Counted from the first letter of the stretch, positions 17,921-27,165 are shown. The stretch is 64,000 nt of DNA from Treponema sp. (GCA_017619795.1 JAFZRP010000105.1:35881-99880), one strand, 5' to 3'. Notes: generated by a model from the letters alone, not told the origin. Made by a program: numbers and translations.

Positions 17921-18106
17921 ATGAATAACCATTTTCTTATGGTATTATTTTTTTTACTATTTTTTCTTCTGAACTTTTTATTATCACAACAACTTTCTGT
18001 TATAATAAATAAAACGTTTTATCTTAATTACATCTTAATGGTAAGCCAAAAATACCTCGGGGTCAATCCTTCTAAATACGATATAACCAAAGTTACGAAA
18101 AAATAA
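17921..18106 (+). CDS. Possible small membrane protein
   Basis: This open frame of 61 residues lies in a gap of about 400 bp. It encodes one strongly hydrophobic helix (about 5-29) and a polar, Lys-rich tail. The stop codon lies inside a perfect hairpin (18099-18120), which fits a short gene with its own terminator. No Shine-Dalgarno and only a weak -10-like sequence precede the ATG. It may instead be chance coding in AT-rich DNA. The rest of the 17818-18216 gap holds the leftward terminator and the PurH-like promoter. Confidence 0.25.
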   Translation: MNNHFLMVLFFLLFFLLNFLLSQQLSVIINKTFYLNYILMVSQKYLGVNPSKYDITKVTKK

Positions 18107-18120
18107 CCGTGGTTATTTTT
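18099..18120. terminator. Bidirectional terminator-like hairpin
   Basis: AAAAATAACC and GGTTATTTTT are perfectly complementary around GT, with A- and T-runs on the two sides, so it could act in both directions. It sits about 100 bp before the PurH-like gene and would isolate that gene from upstream transcription. Confidence 0.5.
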
Positions 18121-18204
18121 GCACAAAATCAGCACAAAAAAGAGATTTTAGTATAAAAATTCAGTGTAATTGCTTTGCTAGTTTTCTTATTTACATTTTT
18201 TTGC

Positions 18205-18210
18205 TATTAT
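18205..18210 (+). promoter_or_regulatory. -10 box giving a probable leaderless transcript
   Basis: TATTAT ends six bases before the ATG of the PurH-like gene and no Shine-Dalgarno is present. The -35 match is weak (T-rich). Confidence 0.4.
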
Positions 18211-18216
18211 TACACT

Positions 18217-19833
18217 ATGACAAAGCGTGCTATTATTCATGTTGAAAACACAGAAGGAATACTGGAGTTCGCAAGATTTCTGTCAGATTCTGGCTGGACA
18301 ATCATCTCTGCAAACAAGACAGAAGACCTCTTGAAAAGGGAAAAAATCCCTGTTACAAGAGAGCTTGCACTTGTTGAAAACAACATCTACTTTGCAGACA
18401 CCTCAAAGCTGGTACAGTCAGTTCTGAACACAAAGTATCCTGACTCTGATGAGCAGCCGTTGAATCCACAGGATAAGGACAACAATATCTTTATCCTCTG
18501 TATTAATTTTTACACCTCAATGAGCCTTCCTGTAAAAATGACAAATAAACAGCAGGTAAAGGCAATTACAAAGCCTGGTAATTATTATATTTCAACACTT
18601 CTTAGAAACGCTTTTGTAAACTACGAAAATGTACTTATTCTCACTGACCCTGCCGACTACAAGGAAGCAATTGTCCAGTTGAGAACAAACAATATAATGG
18701 AAGATTTCCGCGTTTATCTTGCGGCAAAGGCACTTAATCTTCTTTCTGCCTACGACAGCGGACTTTCCGACACGCTTTTAATGGAGCCACATCTTAGCGG
18801 CAATTTCTTAAACTACCTTGTTTTCCCATATAAAAAGCATCAGGCATTAAAAGCTGGTTCAAATCCACAGCAGAAGGCCTGTCTTTATAAGTTCCCGTTT
18901 GAAACAGGTGTTATGACCGGCTTGCAGAAGCTTCCGGCAAAGGATCTTTCTTACAGCACAATCACAGATGCCTCAACCGTTTGGGAAGTAATCTGTATGA
19001 TGTACGGAAACCTGAAAAATCAGTCTACAGTAAAAAGCACTAATTTCGACGGCTATTCCTTTACAACGCAGTTTACACCGCAGACAGGAACAGTATTCAC
19101 TATCGCAGTAAAATACAGTCAGATATTGGGCGCCTCCTTTGCTTCAGATATTCAAACATCATTCCTGAATACCTGCAAAAGCAAAACTTACGATATAGAC
19201 AACGTAACAATAGGAAGCAGCTCTGTTATTGACGATAATGCCGCCCGCGAAATGATAAATCACTCTCTGGCAGCAATTGTAGCACCAGGCTTTACACCGG
19301 AAGCTAAGGAAATCTTCGAGCAGAACAAAAACATCAAGCTTATTTCGGTATCAAAAGTAAACAGCGTAGATTATACAATCAAGCTTCTGAATGGCGGCGT
19401 GCTTTTCCAGACAAGAGACAGCGTTATTTTCACTCACTGGAACGTAAAGACAAAAAAACGTCCTTCGCAGTATATGGCAGACCAGATGATTTTTGGAATG
19501 ATGCTCGCAATGGCAACAAGAACCCATACAGCAGCGCTTATAAAGAACTTCTCAATCATAAGCATTGCACAGGGCTGCCGCTCAGAGAAGAAAGCAATGG
19601 ATGAGCTTGTTCTTGAACTTCAGCAAAATAACCCGGAACCAGCACCTGTTGCAGACCTTCTTGTTTGCGATACAGCTTTTTCTTTCAGCGATTCTGTCAA
19701 AACACTTATAGATACAGGCGTTTCCGCAATCATTCAGACAGGCGGCATGCCGGATGATGATGTACTTATAAAGTATTGCGAAGAACACGATGTAACGCTT
19801 ATATTTACAGGAACAACACATATTTCATATTAA
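18217..19833 (+). CDS. PurH-like protein (AICAR transformylase / IMP cyclohydrolase fold) with altered active sites
   Basis: The 538 residues align along the whole bifunctional PurH. An MGS-like N-terminal domain starts RAIIHVENTEGILEFARFLS, and a transformylase-like domain ends with KKRPSQYMADQMIFGMMLA and SAIIQTGGMPDDDVL. Key residues are changed. STGGT of the cyclohydrolase phosphate loop reads SANKT, the DGRVKTLHP segment is missing, YGENPHQ reads AGSNPQQ, and the transformylase Lys-His of VKHANPCG reads VKYSQILG. The fold is clear, but activity is doubtful. No other purine gene is near. The ATG is preferred to a TTG 42 bases upstream because of the -10 position and the family's N-terminus. 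Confidence 0.75.
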   Translation: MTKRAIIHVENTEGILEFARFLSDSGWTIISANKTEDLLKREKIPVTRELALVENNIYFADTSKLVQSVLNTKYPDSDEQPLNPQDKDNNIFILCINFYTSMSLPVKMTNKQQVKAITKPGNYYISTLLRNAFVNYENVLILTDPADYKEAIVQLRTNNIMEDFRVYLAAKALNLLSAYDSGLSDTLLMEPHLSGNFLNYLVFPYKKHQALKAGSNPQQKACLYKFPFETGVMTGLQKLPAKDLSYSTITDASTVWEVICMMYGNLKNQSTVKSTNFDGYSFTTQFTPQTGTVFTIAVKYSQILGASFASDIQTSFLNTCKSKTYDIDNVTIGSSSVIDDNAAREMINHSLAAIVAPGFTPEAKEIFEQNKNIKLISVSKVNSVDYTIKLLNGGVLFQTRDSVIFTHWNVKTKKRPSQYMADQMIFGMMLAMATRTHTAALIKNFSIISIAQGCRSEKKAMDELVLELQQNNPEPAPVADLLVCDTAFSFSDSVKTLIDTGVSAIIQTGGMPDDDVLIKYCEEHDVTLIFTGTTHISY

Positions 19834-19872
19834 TAAAAAACGAATTAGAACAATTTTTTGGAGACATAAAAA

Positions 19873-20949
19873 ATGCTTTTTTATTTAGGACAATTTTTGC
19901 AGCAGTATTGGGGACCTGCCCGACTTTTATCTTCTTACGCAGTTCTCATTACACTTGCGCTCTACTCAGGATTTTTTATTTCATTAAAGATAATACCAAA
20001 GTTTTATAACTGGCTTCCACACGACCGAGGCCGTGAGTTTACAATTAAAGAAAACGCAGAAGCTGCAAAAGGTAAACCAACTGGCGCCGGCAGCGTATTC
20101 ATTACAATCTTTGTGCTTTTGTGCATTTTGTTTGTACCGATGAGCTGGACCAGAGCTTCTATAATCGCGCTCACCTGGATCACAATGCTCACCGGCTTCT
20201 TAGATGACCGCAGCACAACCTCCTGGGGCGAATACTTAAAAGGTGCACTCGACCTTATTATAAGTGTTGGAACTGCTTTTATTCTGTACTATGGCCTTAA
20301 GTCGGCTTCTGATGATGGAGTTGTCCGATTCTGGCTGCCATTTTTGACAAACGAGGTTGCCGTTCATCCTGTAGTTTACATCATTATCTGTACGATTATG
20401 TTATGGGCTTCTATTAACACAACAAACTGTACCGACGGTGTTGACGGCCTTTCTTCATCCCTCGTTCTTATTGCTCTGCTTACCTTGGGAATTGTTTTCT
20501 ACTTTATTCTTGGCCACAAGGATATTGCCGCTTACCTGCTTGTTCCTCATTTTCAGGGCGGCGCTAACTGGGCTATAGCTTTATTTGCAATGGCCGGCGT
20601 TGTTATGGGCTATTTGTGGCACAATGCCTTCCCAAGCGAATGTCTTATGGGAGATGCCGGCAGCCGTGCTTTGGGCTACTTTATTGGTGTATGTGTTATG
20701 GTTTCCGGTAACCCGTTCATCATTTTTGCAACTTCATCAATAATCTTTATAAACGGCGGAATGGGCTTACTCAAGGTATTCCTGTTGCGCTTCTTTAAGA
20801 TTAAGATTTTTGAAAATATCCGATTCCCTCTGCACGATCACATGCGTAAAAACCACGGCTGGTCTCCAACCCAGGTACTCTTAAAGTTTATGATTATACA
20901 GCTTTTGATTACGTGTGCGATTCTGGGAATATTCTTCAAGATCCGATAG
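19873..20949 (+). CDS. mraY: Phospho-N-acetylmuramoyl-pentapeptide transferase
   Basis: MraY moves phospho-MurNAc-pentapeptide onto undecaprenyl phosphate to make lipid I at the inner membrane. The 358-residue protein has about ten membrane helices. Conserved loops are present: LTGFLDDRST, NTTNCTDGVDGL, and MGDAGSRALG with the catalytic Asp. The usual HHH motif of the last cytoplasmic loop reads HDH here (FPLHDHMRKNHGW). GGAG nine bases upstream supports the start. It is not in a division-cell-wall cluster: upstream is the PurH-like gene and downstream a convergent peptidase. Confidence 0.95.
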   Translation: MLFYLGQFLQQYWGPARLLSSYAVLITLALYSGFFISLKIIPKFYNWLPHDRGREFTIKENAEAAKGKPTGAGSVFITIFVLLCILFVPMSWTRASIIALTWITMLTGFLDDRSTTSWGEYLKGALDLIISVGTAFILYYGLKSASDDGVVRFWLPFLTNEVAVHPVVYIIICTIMLWASINTTNCTDGVDGLSSSLVLIALLTLGIVFYFILGHKDIAAYLLVPHFQGGANWAIALFAMAGVVMGYLWHNAFPSECLMGDAGSRALGYFIGVCVMVSGNPFIIFATSSIIFINGGMGLLKVFLLRFFKIKIFENIRFPLHDHMRKNHGWSPTQVLLKFMIIQLLITCAILGIFFKIR

Positions 20950-20957
20950 CGAAGACT

Positions 20958-22157
20958 TTATCTGAACACTTCAATCAGCGTTTCTGCATCGCGGATGATA
21001 TTGTCTATAATGCAATACTCGTTCGGCTGGTGGGCGGTTTCGTCCATAGAGCTCCAGACAACAGCATCAAAGCCTTTACGTCGAAGCTCGGCTCCAACTG
21101 TACCGCCACCAATACCGATGAACTTAGCGTCGATTCCGTGAGCTTTTTTGATGGCAGCTGCAAGCTTTTGTGCTACAGGAGAAGAAACCGGAGTTGCAGG
21201 ACTTTCTGATTTCTGAGGATATTCAATATCAACCTTTACCTTGTGCTCTTTTTCAATTTCGGAAACAATTTTGTTTACTTCGGCCGTAACTGTTTCAAGA
21301 CTGTAACAAGGCAGAATGCGGCAATCCATAAAGAAGGTATCTTCACCAGGGATTATGTTTACACTGTCAACGTTAGATAAACGCTTTGTCGGCTGGAAGG
21401 TAGAATAGTCTGGTTCAAAAAGACTGTCCTTTTTATCAAACTTTTTTTCAAGGTTGTGCAGCCTTAAAGACATATCGCACGCAGCAAGACACGCATTGGC
21501 ACCTGTATCCGGGCGGCTCCCGTGAGTCTGCTGACCTTTTACGTGAACCTTCATCCACATTATGTTCTTTTCAGCAATTTCAATCGTCTCACCAATTTTG
21601 TCGCCGCCATCTGGAATCAGAATCAAATCCTGCTTTTTGAACAAATCAAAATGCTCCAGCAAATAAATGATTCCATATTCGCTGCCGTTTTCTTCATCAG
21701 CAACAAAAAGAAGCTTTATTGTCCGTTCCGGAACAATTCCGTTTTTCATATAGTACAGGGCAGCAAAAACTGCAGAAACAAGCCCCTGCTGATTATCCTC
21801 TACTCCGCGGCCATAAAGCTTTCCATCCTTTTCAACACACTCCCACGGATTTGTTTTCCAAAGACTCATATCGCCGGTTGGAACAACATCAAGATGAGCC
21901 ATAACCCAGACAGCATCCGTGTTTTTTCCAGGAATAGTTGCAATAAGACTTGGACGAACTCCAGAGCTTACTCTGGCGTCGGGAGCTTCGATTTTCTGAA
22001 TATCGGTAAAACCGTTTTCTTTAAGCCACTTTTCCAATACCGCACACTTTTTGGTCTCACCATCACCACCACCCTCAGGGGCAACAGCCGGCACAGCAGT
22101 AAGAAGCTTTTCCAATTCAATAATATCTTTTCTGGATGATTCTAAAAATGAGTTCAT
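20958..22157 (-). CDS. M20-family zinc peptidase
   Basis: The 399-residue enzyme has the co-catalytic zinc peptidase layout. The first ligand region is MAHLDVVPTGD (H-x-D), the bridging Asp is in GRGVEDNQQG, the general base pair is in ADEENGSEYG, and a lid dimerisation domain sits between about 180 and 300. The family includes dipeptidases, carboxypeptidases and succinyl-diaminopimelate desuccinylase; the exact substrate is open. The ATG at 22157 has AGGA seven bases upstream. An earlier in-frame start would overlap galE. It follows galE by 22 bp. Confidence 0.88.
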   Translation of the reverse strand: MNSFLESSRKDIIELEKLLTAVPAVAPEGGGDGETKKCAVLEKWLKENGFTDIQKIEAPDARVSSGVRPSLIATIPGKNTDAVWVMAHLDVVPTGDMSLWKTNPWECVEKDGKLYGRGVEDNQQGLVSAVFAALYYMKNGIVPERTIKLLFVADEENGSEYGIIYLLEHFDLFKKQDLILIPDGGDKIGETIEIAEKNIMWMKVHVKGQQTHGSRPDTGANACLAACDMSLRLHNLEKKFDKKDSLFEPDYSTFQPTKRLSNVDSVNIIPGEDTFFMDCRILPCYSLETVTAEVNKIVSEIEKEHKVKVDIEYPQKSESPATPVSSPVAQKLAAAIKKAHGIDAKFIGIGGGTVGAELRRKGFDAVVWSSMDETAHQPNEYCIIDNIIRDAETLIEVFR

Positions 22158-22179
22158 ATAATTGTCCTGTGTTCTAGGT

Positions 22180-23139
22180 TTACTTGTAAACTTCCCAAGT
22201 TGTGCGCACAAGGGTATCTACATCGCTATAGAGAGGTTTCCAGCCAAGCAGCTTTTCGGCAAGCTTAGCGCTTGTGTACAGGCTTGCAGGGTCACCAGGA
22301 CGACGTGGAGCATCCTCGGCAGGAATTGGCTTTCCGGTAATACGGCGGGCTGCGTCAATCAGCTCTTTTACAGTGGTTCCCTTTTCGGTTCCAAGATTGA
22401 GCTTAAGGCTTTCACCGTGAGCGGCAATGTAATCAAGCGCCATAACGTGAGCGCGGGCCAAATCGGTAACGTGAATATAATCGCGGATACAAGTTCCATC
22501 GCGGGTATCGTAATCTGTACCAAAAACCTTCAGTTCACGCTGTCCAAGAGCCGCTTCCATAATTCGTGGAAGAAGATTTTCAGGCTTCTGCTCAAGACCG
22601 CGGATTTTTCCTTCAGGATCATAACCGGCTGCATTAAAATAGCGCAAAGCCGCAAACTTCAGGCCCTTAAGCTGATCGTACCAGTCCATAAACTCTTCAA
22701 TCTTAAGCTTTGTAAATCCATAGTAATTTATAGGCTTCTGAGGATGATTTTCGTCCATCGGGAGATACTGTGGTTCGCCAAAGGTTGCAGCAGAGGATGA
22801 AAAAATCATTTTAAGACAGTTGTATTTTACTGCCGCATTCATAATATTTATAGTTCCGGTGATGTTGTTAATACTGTATTTTTCAGGCTTAACCATTGAT
22901 TCACCGGCAGCCTTAAATGCCGCAAGATGAACAAAAGCATCAAAGCCCTGAGCAAAAGCTTCGTCCAAATCACGCTCTATAAGAATATTTCCATAAATAA
23001 AATCATTTTCCGGGAAAAGATTGCACCTTAAACCGCTGCTAAGGTTATCAAACACCGTTACCTTGTGACCTGCCTTCATCAATTCTTTTACAACGTGGCT
23101 TCCAATATATCCTGCACCACCAATTACTAAAACTTTCAT
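22180..23139 (-). CDS. galE: UDP-glucose 4-epimerase
   Basis: GalE interconverts UDP-glucose and UDP-galactose with tightly bound NAD. The 319 residues show GGAGYIGSH (7-15) for NAD binding, the catalytic Ser in FSSSAATFGEP, and YxxxK in YGFTKLK (about 143-149). IRDYIHVTDLARAH is diagnostic for the family. AAGGAG precedes the ATG. galK lies 35 kb away in this window, so the Leloir genes are not clustered. Confidence 0.95.
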   Translation of the reverse strand: MKVLVIGGAGYIGSHVVKELMKAGHKVTVFDNLSSGLRCNLFPENDFIYGNILIERDLDEAFAQGFDAFVHLAAFKAAGESMVKPEKYSINNITGTINIMNAAVKYNCLKMIFSSSAATFGEPQYLPMDENHPQKPINYYGFTKLKIEEFMDWYDQLKGLKFAALRYFNAAGYDPEGKIRGLEQKPENLLPRIMEAALGQRELKVFGTDYDTRDGTCIRDYIHVTDLARAHVMALDYIAAHGESLKLNLGTEKGTTVKELIDAARRITGKPIPAEDAPRRPGDPASLYTSAKLAEKLLGWKPLYSDVDTLVRTTWEVYK

Positions 23140-23165
23140 TTTGACTCCTTATATGCCTTAAACAT

Positions 23166-23852
23166 CTATTTTTTTCGATATATTTGATAAGAAATGTATA
23201 TCTGATCTAATAACTTGAGCAAAGCCTGATAGTTATCGCTGCCTTCCTCTTCTGCCTGCAATTTATCTGCAAAGTATTCCAGATTAAGCCTTACCCATCC
23301 CGATTCTGAAGCTTCATATTCTCCAAGAGAAATATCTGCCGGTACATTTGCTGTTGCAGCACCGTTTGAAACAGAAGCTTCAAGCTTATCTTCTGCCTGG
23401 TCAACATTTATTCCGGCAACATGAAAAATCACAGTATTTCGCGTATCTGCATCATAAACCTTAAAACCATCAGCAATAAAATCAACAGGTGCTGCCTTTA
23501 CAGCTTCTTCAACTTCTTTAGGCACTTCGGTTCCAAAGCCCATATATTTCCAGTCATCAAAAACAGGAATTATTGGAGCTGGAGGCTCTTCCGGTTTTTC
23601 TTCTGTTTTCTTTTGTTTTTTTGAAGTTGCTTTTTTCGGCTTTTTAGACTGTTTTTTATCCTCTTTGTCATCATCCTCTTCCGAATCAGTTTCCTGCTCA
23701 AGAGATTGATTTTTGTCCTGCTCGTCTACAACAACCTCAACTGATTTCTGTTTATCATCAGCCTCTCCTGAATCCGTTTTTGTAGTAGCGCACGAAAACA
23801 TCAAAACCAGAGGAATCAATAAAACACAAGTACGAAATATAAATCTGTTCAT
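23166..23852 (-). CDS. Probable lipoprotein with charged low-complexity linker
   Basis: I do not recognise a family. The 228-residue product has a signal peptide with a lipobox-like Cys (VLMFSC, about residue 18), then about 70 residues of Asp/Glu/Lys/Gln-rich linker, then a globular part (about 105-228). The chosen ATG gives a normal signal peptide; a start 66 bases upstream would not and would overlap hsdR. The Shine-Dalgarno is weak. It may be a periplasmic tethered protein of unknown role, lying between galE and hsdR. Confidence 0.65.
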   Translation of the reverse strand: MNRFIFRTCVLLIPLVLMFSCATTKTDSGEADDKQKSVEVVVDEQDKNQSLEQETDSEEDDDKEDKKQSKKPKKATSKKQKKTEEKPEEPPAPIIPVFDDWKYMGFGTEVPKEVEEAVKAAPVDFIADGFKVYDADTRNTVIFHVAGINVDQAEDKLEASVSNGAATANVPADISLGEYEASESGWVRLNLEYFADKLQAEEEGSDNYQALLKLLDQIYISYQIYRKK

Positions 23853-23901
23853 TGTTCTTATTTTATCATAATAATGCGAATCAAGCAAAGCATCTGAATT
23901 A

Positions 23902-26900
23902 TTAAAAGTCAACAACATTATCAGTCCAAAGTTCGCACTGGCTGATTACAGTTTTAAGAGCGTCTTCCTGACCTTCCGGTGGATAGCGGTATTTTTTAAG
24001 AAGTTTTTTCACAATCATTCGCATTTTGGCTCTGGCTGATTCTTTTTTCTGCCAGTCGATTGTTTTGTTTTTGCGGAGCGTTTCTGTGAGTTCTTTTGTA
24101 AGAGCTACGAGTTCTTCATCACTATAGAAATCTTTTACAGCTTCTGGTTTTGTGAGAGCATCATAGAAAGCAAGCTCTTCATCAGAAAGACCAAGCAGAT
24201 TTCCTTCTTCTTTTGCATGCATCATTTCTTTTGCGAGTCTTAAAAGTTCCTGAATAACTTCTTCATTCGTGAGCATTGCGTTCAGATAGCGGTTTAAGGT
24301 TTGCTGAATCAATTCGCTGAAGGCTTCGGATTTTACAAGATTTGTGCGCTTGTAAACTTTTACCTGTTCTTCAATCAGTTTTTTGAGCATCTCAACAGCA
24401 AGATTTTTCTCTTTCATTTTGGCGATATTTTCAAGGAAAGACGGATCAAAGAGATTTACTTTTTCGCCAACATCAGAGAATAGATTTATGACGCCATCAG
24501 ATTTTACTGACTGCTTGAGAAGTTCGTTTATACGCTCGTTGATTTCTTTGAGAGAGAACTTCTTTCCAGGAGGATTATACAAAAGGCGCATAACAAGAAC
24601 ACGAACAGATTCAAAGAAAGCTGCTTCTAGTCTCATGTGTTCTTTTACCATAGAAGAACAAAGAGAAAGTGACTGTTTGAGCATCAGGGCTTCTTTAATA
24701 AAAGCCTGCTTTTGTTCTTCTTTAGCAGGAGCAACAATGAAGTTCACTGCACCGCTGATTGTCATACCACGCTGCAGGTCTGAACCTTCGTAGAAAGGTG
24801 TGTAATCATAACCAAAGAAAAGATCGCGGCAGATTTCCAGTTTTTCCTGGAATTTAGGATATGCACGTTTTGCTACATCCATCTCGCCATAATTCTGACG
24901 GTCGCGGACAGTGTAGTCGTTCATTGCCTGTTTGAGAGCACTTGCAATTCCAACGTAATCAACTACAAGACCACCTTCCTTATCTTTGAAAACACGGTTT
25001 ACACGGGCAATTGCCTGCATAAGGTTGTAGCTTTCCATCGGCTTATAAACATACATTGTTGCAAGAGAAGGAACATCAAAACCAGTAAGCCACATATCAA
25101 CTACGATTGCGATTTTGAGCGGGCTGTTATTGTCTTTGAACCGAGTAGCAAGTTCCAGCTTGCGGTGTTTGTTTCCAATGATTGCGCGCCATTCTTCCGG
25201 GTCTTTGTTGCTTTCGGTCATAACAACGGCAACGCGGGCATCGGCATCACTTGTTCCAGCCCAACCTGGACGAAGTTCAAGAATGCGTTTATAAATCTTC
25301 ATGGCAATTGCTCGGTTATAAGCAACAATCATTGCCTTTCCGGTATAAAGATACTGTCGTTCGTTTTCGTAGTGATTAAGAATATCATCAACAAGAGAAT
25401 TGATTGTTTTTTCATGGCCAAGAATTTCTTCCATCTTGCCAAGTTCATGCTTACTCTTTTCGATTACTTCTTCATCAGCATTCTGGGCAAGAGCACTGTA
25501 TTCGGCGTCAATCTGAGCAAGGACTTTGTCGTCAAGCTTAAGTTTGATTACTCGGCTTTCGTAATAAACAGGACGAGTTGCACCATCTTCAACAGCCTGA
25601 GTCATATCATATATGTCGATGTAGTCACCAAACACTTCGATGGTGCTGCGGTCCTCTCGGGAAATTGGAGTGCCGGTAAAACCGATATAACTTGCATTTG
25701 GAAGACTATCGCGGATAATACGTGCAGTACCGATTGTGCGATGTGCAATAAGATTCCCTTCTTCGTCTCGGCTGGTTTTGATTTTTTCTGTAAGTCCATA
25801 CTGACCGCGATGCGCTTCATCAGCCATTACGATGATATTCTTTCTGTCGCTAAGCGGTTCATCACTCTCCTCGAACTTCTGCATAGTTGTAAAGATAATT
25901 CCGTTTGCCTTACGCCCTTCAAGAAGAGATTTAAGATGCTCACGGCTTTCTGCCTGCACAGGTTCCTGTCGCAAGAAATCTTTACAGTTACAGAACTGAG
26001 TATAAAGCTGATTATCAAGATCATTGCGGTCTGTAATAACAACGATAGTTGGCGAATCAATTGCCTGCTGTAAAAGATGTGCATAGAATACCATGGAAAG
26101 TGATTTGCCCGAACCCTGGGTATGCCAGAATACACCGATTTTACCATCACCGCCTACTGCAAGCTTAGTGCGTTCAACAGCCTTGCGAACTGCGAAATAC
26201 TGATGGTAGCCTGCTAGAATCTTATAAGAATTAATTCCGTCGTTATTAAAACAGATAAAGTTTTTGATGATATCAAGCAGACGATCTTTCTGGAAAATTC
26301 CTTCAAAGAAAGTTGTAAAATCTGCAAAAGCATTTGATTCAAGATTACCGTCTTTTGTTTTCCATTCCATAAAGCGGTCTTCACCACTTGTGATAGTTCC
26401 GGCCTTACTTGTAAGCTGATCGCTCATTACACAAATACAGTTGTAAATAAACATGGAAGGAATTTCCTGCATGTAGTTTCTGATTTGTGTATATGCTTCA
26501 CTTGCGTCAGTCTGCTCACGGCTTGGAGATTTTAATTCAAAAAGGCAGACAGGAAGTCCGTTTAAGAAAAGCAGAATGTCAGGACGCTTTTGTGAGTTTT
26601 CTATAAATGTCCACTGATTTGCAACGATATAAGAGTTTTTGTCTCCAGGCTTTCCGGCATTTTCAAAGTCTGCAATATAAATAATATCAGACTTTGTTTC
26701 GCCGTTTTGATGGTAGCTTACTTCAATACCGTTCTGAAGGTATTCCATAAAAACAGCATTTTTCTTTTTGAGTTCTGCGTTTTCGAAATGCCGTAGTTTA
26801 AGGAGAGCTTCGTCAATCGCAGCCGGCGCAGCCTTTGGATTAAGACGCCTGATAGAATCTTCAAGAACAGAATCATAAAGTGGAGAATGCCAGTCGCGCT

Positions 26901-26991
26901 CGATGTCCGGTCCGTAAACATGTTCCCATCCCATATTCTGGAACAGTTCAATCAGAGCGTTTTCATAGGCTTCTTCGTTGTAATCGGACAT
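23902..26991 (-). CDS. hsdR: Type I restriction enzyme, R subunit
   Basis: HsdR is the motor and nuclease of a type I restriction-modification complex. The 1029 residues contain an N-terminal PD-(D/E)xK nuclease (RPDILLFLNGLPVCLFELKS, about 138-157), Walker A TQGSGKS (about 292-298), the DEAH box in VMADEAHRG, and the helicase C-terminal half with ATMYVYKPM and AIARVNRVFKD. A helical C-terminal domain binds the methylase. Length is normal and the frame is intact. hsdM and hsdS lie 8-14 kb away on the same strand, with other defence genes between. Confidence 0.95.
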   Translation of the reverse strand: MSDYNEEAYENALIELFQNMGWEHVYGPDIERDWHSPLYDSVLEDSIRRLNPKAAPAAIDEALLKLRHFENAELKKKNAVFMEYLQNGIEVSYHQNGETKSDIIYIADFENAGKPGDKNSYIVANQWTFIENSQKRPDILLFLNGLPVCLFELKSPSREQTDASEAYTQIRNYMQEIPSMFIYNCICVMSDQLTSKAGTITSGEDRFMEWKTKDGNLESNAFADFTTFFEGIFQKDRLLDIIKNFICFNNDGINSYKILAGYHQYFAVRKAVERTKLAVGGDGKIGVFWHTQGSGKSLSMVFYAHLLQQAIDSPTIVVITDRNDLDNQLYTQFCNCKDFLRQEPVQAESREHLKSLLEGRKANGIIFTTMQKFEESDEPLSDRKNIIVMADEAHRGQYGLTEKIKTSRDEEGNLIAHRTIGTARIIRDSLPNASYIGFTGTPISREDRSTIEVFGDYIDIYDMTQAVEDGATRPVYYESRVIKLKLDDKVLAQIDAEYSALAQNADEEVIEKSKHELGKMEEILGHEKTINSLVDDILNHYENERQYLYTGKAMIVAYNRAIAMKIYKRILELRPGWAGTSDADARVAVVMTESNKDPEEWRAIIGNKHRKLELATRFKDNNSPLKIAIVVDMWLTGFDVPSLATMYVYKPMESYNLMQAIARVNRVFKDKEGGLVVDYVGIASALKQAMNDYTVRDRQNYGEMDVAKRAYPKFQEKLEICRDLFFGYDYTPFYEGSDLQRGMTISGAVNFIVAPAKEEQKQAFIKEALMLKQSLSLCSSMVKEHMRLEAAFFESVRVLVMRLLYNPPGKKFSLKEINERINELLKQSVKSDGVINLFSDVGEKVNLFDPSFLENIAKMKEKNLAVEMLKKLIEEQVKVYKRTNLVKSEAFSELIQQTLNRYLNAMLTNEEVIQELLRLAKEMMHAKEEGNLLGLSDEELAFYDALTKPEAVKDFYSDEELVALTKELTETLRKNKTIDWQKKESARAKMRMIVKKLLKKYRYPPEGQEDALKTVISQCELWTDNVVDF

Positions 26992-27012
26992 AAGCTAACA
27001 ATTCTCCATACA

Positions 27013-27040
27013 ATTATAGAATAATTAAATTATACAACAA
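27013..27040 (-). promoter_or_regulatory. Promoter of hsdR
   Basis: On the minus strand TTGTTG (27040-27035) and TATAAT (27018-27013) are separated by 16 bp. A GGAG follows at 27007-27004, 12 bases before the hsdR ATG. hsdR thus has its own promoter and does not need transcription from hsdM. Confidence 0.5.
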
Positions 27041-27092
27041 AATTGGGAAAATAGTATAAAAAGTATTAATACCACAGACAGTACCTGTGAAT

Positions 27093-27165
27093 ATTACCTC
27101 ACACTTCTTTTTGTTATTGACAATTCAAAATAAACCGATATATTATATATTACGTGTAAGGTAAT
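27093..27165 (+). promoter_or_regulatory. higBA promoter flanked by a 12-bp inverted repeat (likely operator)
   Basis: TTGACA (27117-27122) and TATTAT (27141-27146) are 18 bp apart. The promoter is bracketed by ATTACCTCACAC (27093-27104) and GTGTAAGGTAAT (27154-27165), which are reverse complements apart from one base. The second arm overlaps the AAGG ribosome-binding site of higB. Autorepression by the HTH antitoxin, perhaps with a DNA loop between arms, is the natural inference. Confidence 0.65.

Noticed and set aside
21522..22800. Plus-strand open frames of 205 and 212 codons across the M20 peptidase and galE
   Set aside because: Both are antisense to genes with intact motifs and show no coding signal of their own.
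24383..24793. A 136-codon plus-strand open frame inside hsdR
   Set aside because: It is antisense to the helical C-terminal part of hsdR with no ribosome-binding site.
25165..26073. A 302-codon open frame on the plus strand inside hsdR
   Set aside because: It is antisense to a well-conserved helicase region of hsdR, has no ribosome-binding site, and its Phe/Cys/Asn-rich translation resembles no family.
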